Positions 46,844 through 55,207 of a stretch of 64,000 nt of DNA are shown piece after piece. The stretch's first letter is position 1; each line of letters opens with the position of its first letter. Under the pieces are notes generated by a model. The model saw nothing but the letters and a program-made list of their open reading frames with translations, was not told where the DNA came from and ran no database searches. Source of the DNA: Alcaligenaceae bacterium (GTDB lineage Bacteria; Pseudomonadota; Gammaproteobacteria; Burkholderiales; Burkholderiaceae_B); the NCBI GenBank assembly GCA_030538235.1, contig JAUNUJ010000003.1:289999-353998 (forward strand), read 5' to 3'. Position numbers and translations under genes: made by a program.

Positions 46844-48013
46844 ATGTTGATTAGTTTCTTTTACCTATTAAGACAATACGGTATTCCGGTGTCAATCAAT
46901 GAATTATTGACATTGATTGAGGTGTTGCGTCGCCCGATTATGGCGCCAACCCTAGATGATTTTTATCGTACGGCGCGGATGACGATGGTAAAGGATGAGA
47001 GTCATTTTGACCGTTATGATCAGGCCTTTGCCGCTTTTGTCAAAAAAGCTCAACCCATTATCGAGCAGTACAAGGAAATCCCTGAGCATTGGTTATTGGC
47101 CGAATTTAAAAAGCACTTAACAGAAGAGCAAAAAGCGGCCATTGAAAAGCACGGCTGGGACAAACTGATGGCGCTATTCAAGGAGCGTCTCGAAGAGCAA
47201 AAAGAGCGTCATGCAGGCGGTAGCAAATGGATTGGCACCGGTGGTACATCGCCTTTTGGGCATAGCGGCTATCATCCTGAGGGGATTCGTATGGGTGGTC
47301 CTTCGGCAGGTCATCGCACCGCGGTTAAGGTCTGGGAAGAGCGCAATTTCCGTGAATACGACAGTAGTCAGGAGCTCGGTATTCGCAATTTTAAAATGGC
47401 TTTGCGCCGCTTACGACGCTTTGCGCGAGAGGGGGCAGCAGAGGAGCTGGACCTCGAAGGCACAATTCGTGGTACCGCAAAAAATGCCGGTCATCTGGAC
47501 CTGCAGATGATGCCTGAGCGCCATAATACGGTCAAGGTGTTGATGTTGTTGGATTCTGGCGGTAGCATGGATGACCATATTGCGATTGTGGAGGAGCTAT
47601 TTTCCGCAGCCCGTAGTGAGTTCAAGCATTTAGAAGCCTATTATTTTCATAATTGTTTGTACGAAAGGGTCTGGCGTTATGAAGCGGGTCGTCGAGTCTA
47701 TAAGAGTACTTGGGATTTGTTGCGCAGCTATAACGAGGATTGGCGCCTAATTTTTGTAGGCGATGCAGCCATGAGTCCCTATGAGATTATGCACCCTGGT
47801 GGCTCGGTGGAGCATTACAACAAAGAGCCCGGCGGTGTTTGGGTGAGACGGGCGGTTGAGCATTGGCCCAAATCCGTCTGGTTAAATCCTGAGCCGCAAA
47901 GGCATTGGCAATATCATCATTCGACAAAAATGTTGCACGAATTGGTGGGTGGTCGTATGTACGGTTTGAAGATGTCAGACATTGATGAAGCCATGCGTTT
48001 TTTATCTAAATAA
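46844..48013 (+). CDS. VWA (CoxE-like) domain protein, MoxR partner
   Basis: 389-residue protein with a C-terminal von Willebrand A-like domain. The MIDAS motif appears as MLLDSGGSMDDH in place of DXSXS, a variant common in this family, followed by HNCLYERVWR, then IFVGDAAMSPYEI. The N-terminal half (LISFFYLLRQYGIPVSINELLTLIEVLRR) is typical of CoxE-like partners, with a Gly-rich segment GGSKWIGTGGTSPFGHSGYHPEG in the middle. It starts 14 nt after moxR and is presumably cotranscribed. Confidence 0.92.
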   Translation: MLISFFYLLRQYGIPVSINELLTLIEVLRRPIMAPTLDDFYRTARMTMVKDESHFDRYDQAFAAFVKKAQPIIEQYKEIPEHWLLAEFKKHLTEEQKAAIEKHGWDKLMALFKERLEEQKERHAGGSKWIGTGGTSPFGHSGYHPEGIRMGGPSAGHRTAVKVWEERNFREYDSSQELGIRNFKMALRRLRRFAREGAAEELDLEGTIRGTAKNAGHLDLQMMPERHNTVKVLMLLDSGGSMDDHIAIVEELFSAARSEFKHLEAYYFHNCLYERVWRYEAGRRVYKSTWDLLRSYNEDWRLIFVGDAAMSPYEIMHPGGSVEHYNKEPGGVWVRRAVEHWPKSVWLNPEPQRHWQYHHSTKMLHELVGGRMYGLKMSDIDEAMRFLSK

Positions 48014-48104
48014 CGTCATTTGTGGCAGATTCGAAACAAAAAGGTAACATTTATGCAACAAAATACGCTTAAAGATCAGATGCTCTGGACAAGCAGTAGT
48101 TCAC

Positions 48105-48133
48105 TTGCTATAGTTATGAACTTAACCTAATAC
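48105..48133 (+). promoter_or_regulatory. Candidate promoter of the tRNA-Leu/tRNA-Ser pair
   Basis: TTGCTA (48105-48110), a 17-base spacer and TAATAC (48128-48133) lie 10 nt before tRNA-Leu. The -10 is only partly consensus. Confidence 0.4.
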
Positions 48134-48143
48134 ATTAGATAAA

Positions 48144-48231
48144 GCACTCGTGGTGAAATAGGTAGACACAAGAGACTTAAAATCTCTCGGACATTGCGTC
48201 CGTGCCGGTTCGATTCCGGCCGAGTGCACCA
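48144..48231 (+). tRNA. tRNA-Leu (anticodon TAA)
   Basis: 88-base type II tRNA including CCA. Acceptor GCACTCG pairs with CGAGTGC; anticodon stem AGAGA/TCTCT with loop CTTAAAA reads TAA; the variable arm (CGGACATTGCGTCCG) and TYC arm GCCGGTTCGATTCCGGC are clear. It lies 6 nt before tRNA-Ser. Confidence 0.97.
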
Positions 48232-48237
48232 CAGACT

Positions 48238-48328
48238 GGAAGCTTGGCAGAGCGGTTGAATGCACCGGTCTTGAAAACCGGCGAGGGTTAATAGCCCTCC
48301 GTGAGTTCGAATCTCACAGCTTCCGCCA
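48238..48328 (+). tRNA. tRNA-Ser (anticodon TGA)
   Basis: 91-base type II tRNA including CCA. Acceptor GGAAGCT pairs with AGCTTCC; anticodon stem CCGGT/ACCGG with loop CTTGAAA reads TGA; a long variable arm follows. It directly follows tRNA-Leu and precedes a terminator. Confidence 0.97.
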
Positions 48329-48364
48329 AAATTTAATTTACTGCATTAAGTTATAAGTACATTG

Positions 48365-48396
48365 AAACCCCGTAGACTTAGAGTTTACGGGGTTTT
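48365..48396 (+). terminator. Terminator after the tRNA pair
   Basis: Ten-bp stem AAACCCCGTA (48365-48374) with TACGGGGTTT (48386-48395), an 11-base loop, then a T-rich tail. Confidence 0.8.
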
Positions 48397-48589
48397 GTTA
48401 TTTCTAGATGCATGTGTTCCTTAGGCTATTTTGCTCTTTCTAGGTGCTTTGACATAGTATCGATAGAAATAAAGATACCCTGAGTCGTATTAGCAATTCA
48501 TTGCAATAAATCCTTAATATCTTTTCTTTATAATTTCGCTCGCCGGCAATTTCTACCCTAATCCGGTATCAGTGGAGCATTAATTATCA

Positions 48590-48907
48590 ATGAAAAGTAG
48601 TCAGTTGAAATCGTTTTGGGTCTTAGATAAAAAGCGTGAACGCCTAACAAAGATTTTCAAACAATATCCCGAAATCAAAAGCGCACAAGTTTTTGGTGCA
48701 GATAAAAACAGCGAAGAGGTTGGTTTGGACATCCTGATTAGCTACTCGCGTGGTACCTCTTTATTTTCTTTGAGTGGTCTGCAATACGATATAGAGCAGC
48801 TATTTGATGGCTTACATGTCAATCTGATTAGCCAGCGACGTTATCGTGCCAATGCCGCTCGCGCCAAATCTAAAATGGCTTGGCTCTATCAGCAAGAAAA
48901 CTGCTAA
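48590..48907 (+). CDS. Degenerate MNT-like nucleotidyltransferase-domain protein
   Basis: 105-residue protein resembling the minimal nucleotidyltransferases of the DNA polymerase beta superfamily: KIFKQYPEIKSAQVFG, then ISYSRGTSLFSLSGLQYDIEQLFDGLHVNLIS, which lines up with the usual LVEFEPGTSLFDL...VDLVT block. Key residues are altered: the GS motif is GA (VFGADK), the first Asp of the DxD pair is Gly (GLDILI) and the third carboxylate is Asn (HVNLIS). It is probably catalytically inactive. No HEPN toxin gene lies beside it; it is isolated between the tRNA pair and the T6SS island. Confidence 0.7.
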   Translation: MKSSQLKSFWVLDKKRERLTKIFKQYPEIKSAQVFGADKNSEEVGLDILISYSRGTSLFSLSGLQYDIEQLFDGLHVNLISQRRYRANAARAKSKMAWLYQQENC

Positions 48908-48996
48908 TCAACATGACGAATTAGTTGGAAGTGGGTTGGCGATGCTCGCTATCAAACCAAACGTCTAATCCCTCCCTTAGCTGTTAATTGTCAATA

Positions 48997-49041
48997 TCTG
49001 CAATAAATCTGCAATCATTTGGTCATAAACTATGGTGATTA
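48997..49041 (+). promoter_or_regulatory. Weaker candidate Pho box upstream of the DUF3540 gene
   Basis: Three in-phase 11-bp units: CTGCAATAAAT (48997-49007), CTGCAATCATT (49008-49018) and TGGTCATAAAC (49019-49029). The first two match CTGTCAT at 5 of 7 positions, the third better. Six bases later comes GATTAT (49036-49041), 38 nt before the start codon. Confidence 0.4.
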
Positions 49042-49079
49042 TTCTTCTTAATTTAGGCTCATAGCAGGAGCTTTTAACC

Positions 49080-49832
49080 ATGCAAGCAAAGCAACAACCT
49101 CAATCCCAACACCTGAACAGCCACGACCCTGAAAACCTAAGCCTAACAAGGGTCCAGCAGCTGTCAAAAACTGTCGGTGAATTAGAGCAGTTATTGCGAT
49201 CTCAGCAAGTCTCCGCACCAATAAATGAGCCGCTACACACCTTGGCTGAGGTCACTGAAGTACTTGAGGATGAAAGCGGTGTAGAGCACGCCTATTTGGT
49301 CAAAGTCGATGGCCTAAAATACCTCTGCGAAAAGGCGGCGAGCTGTCTTTTAATGCCTAGACCCGGGGATAGTGTTTTAATTAGCGGTCCGGATCGCGAG
49401 CATCTATATATTATTGCCATTATCAAGCAAGCTGCGCCGGAGCATGCCGAGCTGCGTCTTAGTGGTCAATTAACGATTCATACTGAGCAGTTTTCGCTTC
49501 AAGCCGCTAAAACCATTCAATTACAATCCCCCCATCTTGAGCTGAAAGCACAGACGGCACAGTGTGTTGTTGATAGCGCCGATTATGTCGGCAAGGAATT
49601 ACGCTCTACCATCAGTATCACGCGCATGGTCGGCAAGGTCTATGAGGTCATTGTCGATAGACTTTCGCAAATGAGCCGCAATAGCTTCAGAATTACTGAG
49701 CAAGTCGAACAGGCTCGTGCCGGCACCATTGATTATCAAGCTGAAGATAGTGCCCGCATCCACTCCAAATATACGATGGTGACGGCAAAAGAATTAGTTA
49801 AAGTCGATAGTGAGCAAATCCATATGGGTTAA
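49080..49832 (+). CDS. DUF3540 domain protein of the T6SS island
   Basis: 250-residue protein matching DUF3540, a family that co-occurs with VgrG, DUF2169, DUF4150 and pentapeptide genes in T6SS cargo loci. Visible core: a beta-rich region (HAYLVKVDGLKYLCEKAASCLLMPRPGDSVLISGPDREHLYIIAIIKQA), then a repeat-like stretch (LRLSGQLTIHTEQFSLQAAKTIQLQSPHLELKAQTAQ) resembling phage spike beta-helices. The N-terminal ~30 residues are Gln/Ser-rich and probably disordered. Exact role unknown; it may help assemble or stabilise the spike. First gene of the island. Confidence 0.8.
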   Translation: MQAKQQPQSQHLNSHDPENLSLTRVQQLSKTVGELEQLLRSQQVSAPINEPLHTLAEVTEVLEDESGVEHAYLVKVDGLKYLCEKAASCLLMPRPGDSVLISGPDREHLYIIAIIKQAAPEHAELRLSGQLTIHTEQFSLQAAKTIQLQSPHLELKAQTAQCVVDSADYVGKELRSTISITRMVGKVYEVIVDRLSQMSRNSFRITEQVEQARAGTIDYQAEDSARIHSKYTMVTAKELVKVDSEQIHMG

Positions 49833-49930
49833 TTGCTCTGAGAGCGTGACGGTTGATTAAAGCGTATCAAATTATTACCGAAATAGACTACATCAAGTCT
49901 AAGCTAAGGCGCTTACGGCTCTGTTATATG

Positions 49931-49986
49931 TCGTCACGATCTTGTCATATCTCTGTCATCACTTTGCCATAAAGTTGGACTAGACT
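49931..49986 (+). promoter_or_regulatory. Candidate four-unit Pho box and promoter for the first vgrG
   Basis: Four consecutive in-phase 11-bp units: TCGTCACGATC (49931-49941), TTGTCATATCT (49942-49952), CTGTCATCACT (49953-49963) and TTGCCATAAAG (49964-49974). The middle two hold near-perfect PhoB half-sites. Six bases later TAGACT (49981-49986) is a possible -10. The vgrG ATG is 85 nt further on. Confidence 0.65.
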
Positions 49987-50071
49987 GCCTTCCTGAATAG
50001 AGCCTTTTATTAAAAACCCTGCTTAGGCATCGATGCTTTGAACAGGCGTTTTGCCTTTTCCGGAATTAAAG

Positions 50072-52417
50072 ATGACTACACGACATATGCATGCAAGCAC
50101 TACCTTGGGTGATGAGCTGAAGTTCAAGTCACTTGAGGGTGTTGAAAAGCTGTCCGACTTATTTCATTACACCGTGGATTTAGTGGCCGAGCGTTGCGAT
50201 TTGGATTTGGAGCAGTTGCTTGGCACCATGCTGGATATCCGTGTTGAGATTGAGCAGGGTAAGCGTTATTTTCAGGGTTTAATCACTCAAGTGCAGTATT
50301 TGGCAGCAGTCGATACCAATGACCGAGAGCATATTTATCGTTTTGAAGTAAACCCTTGGTTATGGTTGGCGACACAAAACACAGATAATCGCATTTTTCA
50401 AAACCTAACGGTACCCGCGATAATCGAAAAAGTTTTAACCAAATACCCATTTAGTTATGAGTTGCAGCTGCAAGAGGATTATCGAGAATGGCCGTATTGC
50501 GTGCAATACGATGAAAGTGACTTTCACTTTATTAGTCGTTTGATGGAGTTAGAGGGTATTTACTATTGCTTTGAGCACCAAGATGGTAATCATAAATTAT
50601 GCCTAGTTGATAGCTCAAGCGCACACAAAACCTTGCCTGGCGCAACGTCGTTAATCAATTATCATGCCGATGATCAATCGATTCCATCCCATGGCCCGAT
50701 TATTCGTGACTGGGCTTTTGTGGACAGTCTTTATAGTAATACGCATACGATGATTGACTACGACTTCGAGAAATCCTCACTCAAACTCGATGTGAGCTAT
50801 TCGTTAAATAAAAATCGTGGCAAAACCATGGAAGTCTATGAGCCCTTAGTCGGTTATTTTGAATTGGATGATGGTGAGAAATATGTACGTGTCGCGGCTG
50901 AAAGTGAGGCTTGGAAGTCGCATACGATTACGGCAGTCAGTAACTATCCTTTGCTTAGTTGTGGACATACATTTGAGGTTGAGCGACTTAGAGCGGCAGA
51001 AAATCCCTATTTGATTATTGGCACTGAGTTCAAATTAGCAGAAAACTTATACGCCACCGATGGCGGGGCAGAGTCGACGGGACATCAGATGCAAGTTACG
51101 CTATATGCGATGCCGCATCATACTCAGTTTAGAGCGCCTAAAATTACCCCTATTCCAAAGGCTCAAGGTCCAATGACGGCCAAAGTAGTCGGTATTCAGG
51201 GTGAAGAAATTTGGACCGATCAATATGGCCGAATCAAGGTGCAATTTCATTGGGATCGCGAGGGCAGATATGACGACAATAGCTCTTGCTGGTTACGCGT
51301 CTCCAGTCCATGGGCCGGTGGCGGTTTTGGTGGGGTGCAAATTCCGCGGATCAATGATGAGGTGATTGTCGGCTTTGTCGGAGGGCAATTGGATCGGCCC
51401 ATGGTCGTTGGTCGAGTGTACAACGCGGAAAACATGCCGGCCTTAGACTTCCCGGCTAATGCCACGCAAAGCGGTACGGTGACGCGTTCTAAATTTGGTG
51501 ATTCCTCTACGGCCAATTCCATGCTCCTTGAAGATAAACCGGGTGCGGAGATGCTCGGTTTTCAAGCACAAAAAGATATGGATGCCCTGATTAAAAATAA
51601 TGAAGACATCAATGTTGCCGGCCAGCAGCTTGGTGAGCACGGTGGTGCCACCGATCTGAGCGTGGGCGGCTTTGACGATAATATTTTTAAAGCTGCTTCC
51701 ACCGAATCAAATCTGGCCAATCAAGTGCGCGCGATTTTGGGTAAATCAGATGAAACGGTGAACGGCCCTCGTAGCCACCAAATTGGCAGCGATGCGATGA
51801 TAACCATGCAACGTGGTTTTGTACAAAACGTGGTGGGGGGGTTGGCTAATTATACCTATGGTGCAGGTCGTGATCGAACGGTTGAAACTGACTATACCCA
51901 TAGTGCGGATAGCACGGTAACGCGCAAGGTTTCCGGTAGCGAAACATCTACCGTGGGCTCAGGTTATAGCAAAACAGTTAGTGATGGCCCCATGGAAATT
52001 GAAAGTGGACCAACGGAAATCACGGTATCTGGCGATACGGTGATTGACTCCAAGGTCAATCACGATAGTGAAGCGGGAGCCAATGTCACTGTGATGGCAC
52101 CAAGCTTAGGTCAGTCGGCACCGACAGTGACTGAACAATATCAAAATGAAATTCTTATTACCGGTTTCAAAGAATTAATGGCTTTGCAAAGCACTAGCCG
52201 AGGTGATTTTAGTATTGGTATCAGCGGTATCAGTGAAGCGATGCAAGTGAATAAATTGAACTTGGCGGCGATCAAGGTAGGGCTTAGCGTCAAACAAGCC
52301 GAGTCAAGTCAATTAAAAGGTGAAATTATGGGGGTCAAGCTCAAAGTGGTTGGCCGAAAGGGTCAAAACACAGTGGTTAAAAATGAGCTGACAGGTATCA
52401 CCATTGATAACCCCTAG
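50072..52417 (+). CDS. vgrG: T6SS spike protein VgrG (first copy)
   Basis: Trimeric spike that caps the T6SS tube and carries PAAR and effectors. From ATG 50072 (CGGA ~7 nt upstream; a TTG 21 nt earlier is rejected) it has 781 residues: gp27-like hub (residues ~1-360), OB/gp5 region GIQGEEIWTDQYGRIKVQFHWDREG (from ~residue 373) through SSPWAGGGFGGVQIPR and GRVYNAENMP, then a beta-helical gp5-like stem with VSG/TVG repeats. The C-terminus (MGVKLKVVGRKGQ...NELTGITIDNP) has counterparts in the other two VgrGs here. No enzymatic extension is seen. A four-unit Pho box precedes it. Confidence 0.95.
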   Translation: MTTRHMHASTTLGDELKFKSLEGVEKLSDLFHYTVDLVAERCDLDLEQLLGTMLDIRVEIEQGKRYFQGLITQVQYLAAVDTNDREHIYRFEVNPWLWLATQNTDNRIFQNLTVPAIIEKVLTKYPFSYELQLQEDYREWPYCVQYDESDFHFISRLMELEGIYYCFEHQDGNHKLCLVDSSSAHKTLPGATSLINYHADDQSIPSHGPIIRDWAFVDSLYSNTHTMIDYDFEKSSLKLDVSYSLNKNRGKTMEVYEPLVGYFELDDGEKYVRVAAESEAWKSHTITAVSNYPLLSCGHTFEVERLRAAENPYLIIGTEFKLAENLYATDGGAESTGHQMQVTLYAMPHHTQFRAPKITPIPKAQGPMTAKVVGIQGEEIWTDQYGRIKVQFHWDREGRYDDNSSCWLRVSSPWAGGGFGGVQIPRINDEVIVGFVGGQLDRPMVVGRVYNAENMPALDFPANATQSGTVTRSKFGDSSTANSMLLEDKPGAEMLGFQAQKDMDALIKNNEDINVAGQQLGEHGGATDLSVGGFDDNIFKAASTESNLANQVRAILGKSDETVNGPRSHQIGSDAMITMQRGFVQNVVGGLANYTYGAGRDRTVETDYTHSADSTVTRKVSGSETSTVGSGYSKTVSDGPMEIESGPTEITVSGDTVIDSKVNHDSEAGANVTVMAPSLGQSAPTVTEQYQNEILITGFKELMALQSTSRGDFSIGISGISEAMQVNKLNLAAIKVGLSVKQAESSQLKGEIMGVKLKVVGRKGQNTVVKNELTGITIDNP

Positions 52418-52437
52418 CGCTCATTAAAGGATTAACG

Positions 52438-52830
52438 ATGTTAGCAACGAATCAAATGATTGGTCTGGATTTGGCTTTTCCGGATGTGTGTAAAACACCA
52501 CCGGCGCTGTTGCCTATACCTTATCCTGATCTGGCTTTTCCGATGGCAGCGATACCGGTAGCGGTTACGCTCTTATTTAATAATGCCTTTGCCCACAATT
52601 TGGCGACGCAAATACCGTTGACCCTCGGCGATTTTGCTGGGGTGGCTCTGGGTCTGATTTCAAGCACAGTGGCAGCCTCAAGTCGACGTCTATTAATGAA
52701 TTCTTATAGCACATTGCTATTTGGCACACCGGCGAATCGTATGTGTTGTGGTGGACCTCAGAATCGTATGAACACGCTTGGTTTTACCTTGGTGCCCAGT
52801 TGTCCACATATTTTGATCTTGGCAGCTTAG
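52438..52830 (+). CDS. PAAR-like (DUF4150) spike-tip protein
   Basis: 130-residue protein of the DUF4150/PAAR-like type that sharpens the VgrG tip and often recruits effectors. Family marks: LDLAFPDVCKTPPALLPIPYPDLAFP at the N-terminus, LFNNAFAHNLATQIPLTLGDFAGVALG, and FGTPANRMCCGGPQNRMNTLGFTLVPSCPHILIL at the end. The Cys/His residues expected to bind zinc in canonical PAAR are only partly matched, as usual for this subgroup. It lies 20 nt after the first vgrG and 24 nt before the second. Confidence 0.88.
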   Translation: MLATNQMIGLDLAFPDVCKTPPALLPIPYPDLAFPMAAIPVAVTLLFNNAFAHNLATQIPLTLGDFAGVALGLISSTVAASSRRLLMNSYSTLLFGTPANRMCCGGPQNRMNTLGFTLVPSCPHILILAA

Positions 52831-52854
52831 TCAATACAGACAAAGAAGAGCATG

Positions 52855-55200
52855 ATGAAAACTATCTTTAAAATCAGTGGTCCTTTTGCAGAGCAAGCAT
52901 TGTTATTTCGTTCACTCAGCGGTAGCGAAGCGATTTCTTCTCTGTATGAGTTCAAGCTGCAGTTCCTCTGTGAGGATATAGGCTTTGATGCCAATGCTCT
53001 GATTGGCAAGGAGATCACATTAACGGTTGATATCGAAGAGAAGCAGCGTTATTTGAGCGGTCTGGTTACTCGTCTCAAGCGCATCGGACAGGAAACGGTG
53101 ACCGAACGCTATTTTATCTATGAGGCAAGTATCCGACCTTGGTTGTGGTTAGCGACACAAACGAATCAATATAAAATCCACCAAAAGAAAACCATCCCTC
53201 AGGTCATCCGTGAAACCCTCGAAGACTATCCCTTTGACTTAGAATTTAGGACGGTCGGTAGTTACCGAGAGTGGGGCTACTGTGTGCAATACGATGAAAC
53301 GGATTTTGAGTTTGTCAGTCGTCTGATGGAGCACGAGGGCCTCTATTATTGGTTTGAGCATAAGCTCGGACAGCATAAATTGATTATTGCTGATAATCGT
53401 CAAACTCATCAGCCGGTGGCAGCTTACGATTGTTTAAAATTTTACGATCGTCGTGCCGGTTTGGACCATGAAGAAGCGCACTTTTATCAATGGCAGGCGC
53501 GTTTAAATTTATCACCTAATAAATACGCTGCGGTTGATTACAATCTCAACAAACCTAATGTGAATTTATCAGTTCAAAAGAATTCCTCACAAAGTCACCA
53601 TCACGGTGTGTCGTTAGAAATTTACCAAGCGATTGGTGATTATGCTGAGTTGGAAGATGGCGAACATTATGCTGCCATTAATATTGAAATCTTTGAAGCA
53701 CAGCGTAAAACCATTCAGGCAATCTCAAATAGCCCCTTATTGACGGTGTCATCGCTAATTAGCTTAGAGCGTCACCCGGATGCAGCACAAAACCAACCAT
53801 ATTTAATAACTGCCATTGATTATGATTTGGCAGAAGCGTCTTATGCAACTCATGACACTCAACAAGCTAGCTCAGAGTGCCAAGTCACCTTGATTCCAGC
53901 CACGGTGCAATACCGACAGCCAAAATTGACCGCTATTCCTTATACCTATGGGCCGCAGACGGCAGTCGTGGTAGGGCCGGCAGGGGAATCTATCTGGACT
54001 GATGAATACGGTCGGGTCAAGGTGAAGTTTCATTGGGATACCGCGTTGATTGACGATGGCGACAGTTCTTGCTGGGTTCGTGTTTCCAGCCCTTGGGCTG
54101 GGGGCGGTTTTGGCGGCATGCAGATCCCCCGCGTTAACGAAGAAGTGATTGTCGATTTTCTCGGTGGACACCCTGATCGTCCGGTGATTGTCGGTCGTCT
54201 TTATAATGCAGACAATATGCCACCGGTAGAGTTGCCGGCCAATGCCACGGTGAGTGGGTTCCATACGCGAACCAAGGACGGTGGTGCCGATCAGGCTAAC
54301 TCAGTGTTATTTGAAGATGCGCTGGGCAATGAATTGGTGAAAATGGTTGCCCAGAAGTCGATGGACTATTTTGTTAAAAATAACAGCAAACACCAAGTTG
54401 GCGGCTCTTCGGCGACCAATATCGGTGGTGCTCATCAATGGTCTTTTGGCGGTTTGCTCAAAAAGGCGGTTAGCGGTAATACCACCTACCAACATGAAAG
54501 TGGTCATACCTTAACAGTGAGTGGTGATAGCAAAGATACCGTGCACCAGCGTCAACGCCGCAGTTACACCGGTCCTAATACTGAAACGACCGGGGGTGCA
54601 GAGCAATTAACCGTGGCAGCAGAGCCGGCTATTCATTCCTATGAAAGCGGTTATAAGCAAAGCATTACCGGTTTGCGCAAAGATACAGTGTCAGCTAATA
54701 AACACAGTAATTTCCAAGATGCGGAAGATGTGCAGGTCGGCGGGGCCACGAGCTTGACCGTAGCGGGCGGTGAGATGTACCAAAATGCCAAATCCATTGA
54801 TATGAAAACCGCAGATTACTCGATGAACTCAGGCGGAGCAATCACCGATCTGAGTGTTAGCCATAAGGTTGAAGCCGGTGCCTCCGAAAAGCAGATCAGC
54901 ATGGAAAATACTGTCGATGCGGTGGCACAAAAGACCGAATTTATCACCGCAACACAGTTTGCTCTTAATATAGTCGATGAAAAACTCACCTTTAGCAATA
55001 TTGATCTCAGCAGTTTTAAGGTCAATATGGTCGGTTTAGATGCTAGCCAACAAGTCCTAAAAGCAGCAGCATATGGTTTGCAAATTAAATTGGTGGCTAC
55101 TGTTGATGACAAAGAGCAAACAGCAGGAAGCTTAGTCGGTATCGATTTTTCTAAAATGTCCAATCAGAAAGTGTTACGCGCCATTGCGCTAAAGCTGTAG
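52855..55200 (+). CDS. vgrG: T6SS spike protein VgrG (second copy)
   Basis: Paralogue of the first VgrG, 781 residues. Hub (MKTIFKISGPFAEQALLFRSLSGSEAISSLYEFKLQ...), OB region GPAGESIWTDEYGRVKVKFHWDT, SSPWAGGGFGGMQIPR, GRLYNADNMPPVELPANAT, and a stem with motifs such as SGDSKDTVH and VGGATSLTVAGGEMYQNAKSIDMKT. C-terminal tail: YGLQIKLVATVDDKEQTAGSLVGIDFSKM. Two adjacent ATGs exist; the second (52855) is spaced better from AAGAGC. It is 7 nt from the DUF2169 gene. Carrying two VgrGs with different stems suggests mixed trimers or alternative cargo. Confidence 0.94.
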   Translation: MKTIFKISGPFAEQALLFRSLSGSEAISSLYEFKLQFLCEDIGFDANALIGKEITLTVDIEEKQRYLSGLVTRLKRIGQETVTERYFIYEASIRPWLWLATQTNQYKIHQKKTIPQVIRETLEDYPFDLEFRTVGSYREWGYCVQYDETDFEFVSRLMEHEGLYYWFEHKLGQHKLIIADNRQTHQPVAAYDCLKFYDRRAGLDHEEAHFYQWQARLNLSPNKYAAVDYNLNKPNVNLSVQKNSSQSHHHGVSLEIYQAIGDYAELEDGEHYAAINIEIFEAQRKTIQAISNSPLLTVSSLISLERHPDAAQNQPYLITAIDYDLAEASYATHDTQQASSECQVTLIPATVQYRQPKLTAIPYTYGPQTAVVVGPAGESIWTDEYGRVKVKFHWDTALIDDGDSSCWVRVSSPWAGGGFGGMQIPRVNEEVIVDFLGGHPDRPVIVGRLYNADNMPPVELPANATVSGFHTRTKDGGADQANSVLFEDALGNELVKMVAQKSMDYFVKNNSKHQVGGSSATNIGGAHQWSFGGLLKKAVSGNTTYQHESGHTLTVSGDSKDTVHQRQRRSYTGPNTETTGGAEQLTVAAEPAIHSYESGYKQSITGLRKDTVSANKHSNFQDAEDVQVGGATSLTVAGGEMYQNAKSIDMKTADYSMNSGGAITDLSVSHKVEAGASEKQISMENTVDAVAQKTEFITATQFALNIVDEKLTFSNIDLSSFKVNMVGLDASQQVLKAAAYGLQIKLVATVDDKEQTAGSLVGIDFSKMSNQKVLRAIALKL

Positions 55201-55207
55201 GGTAGTC

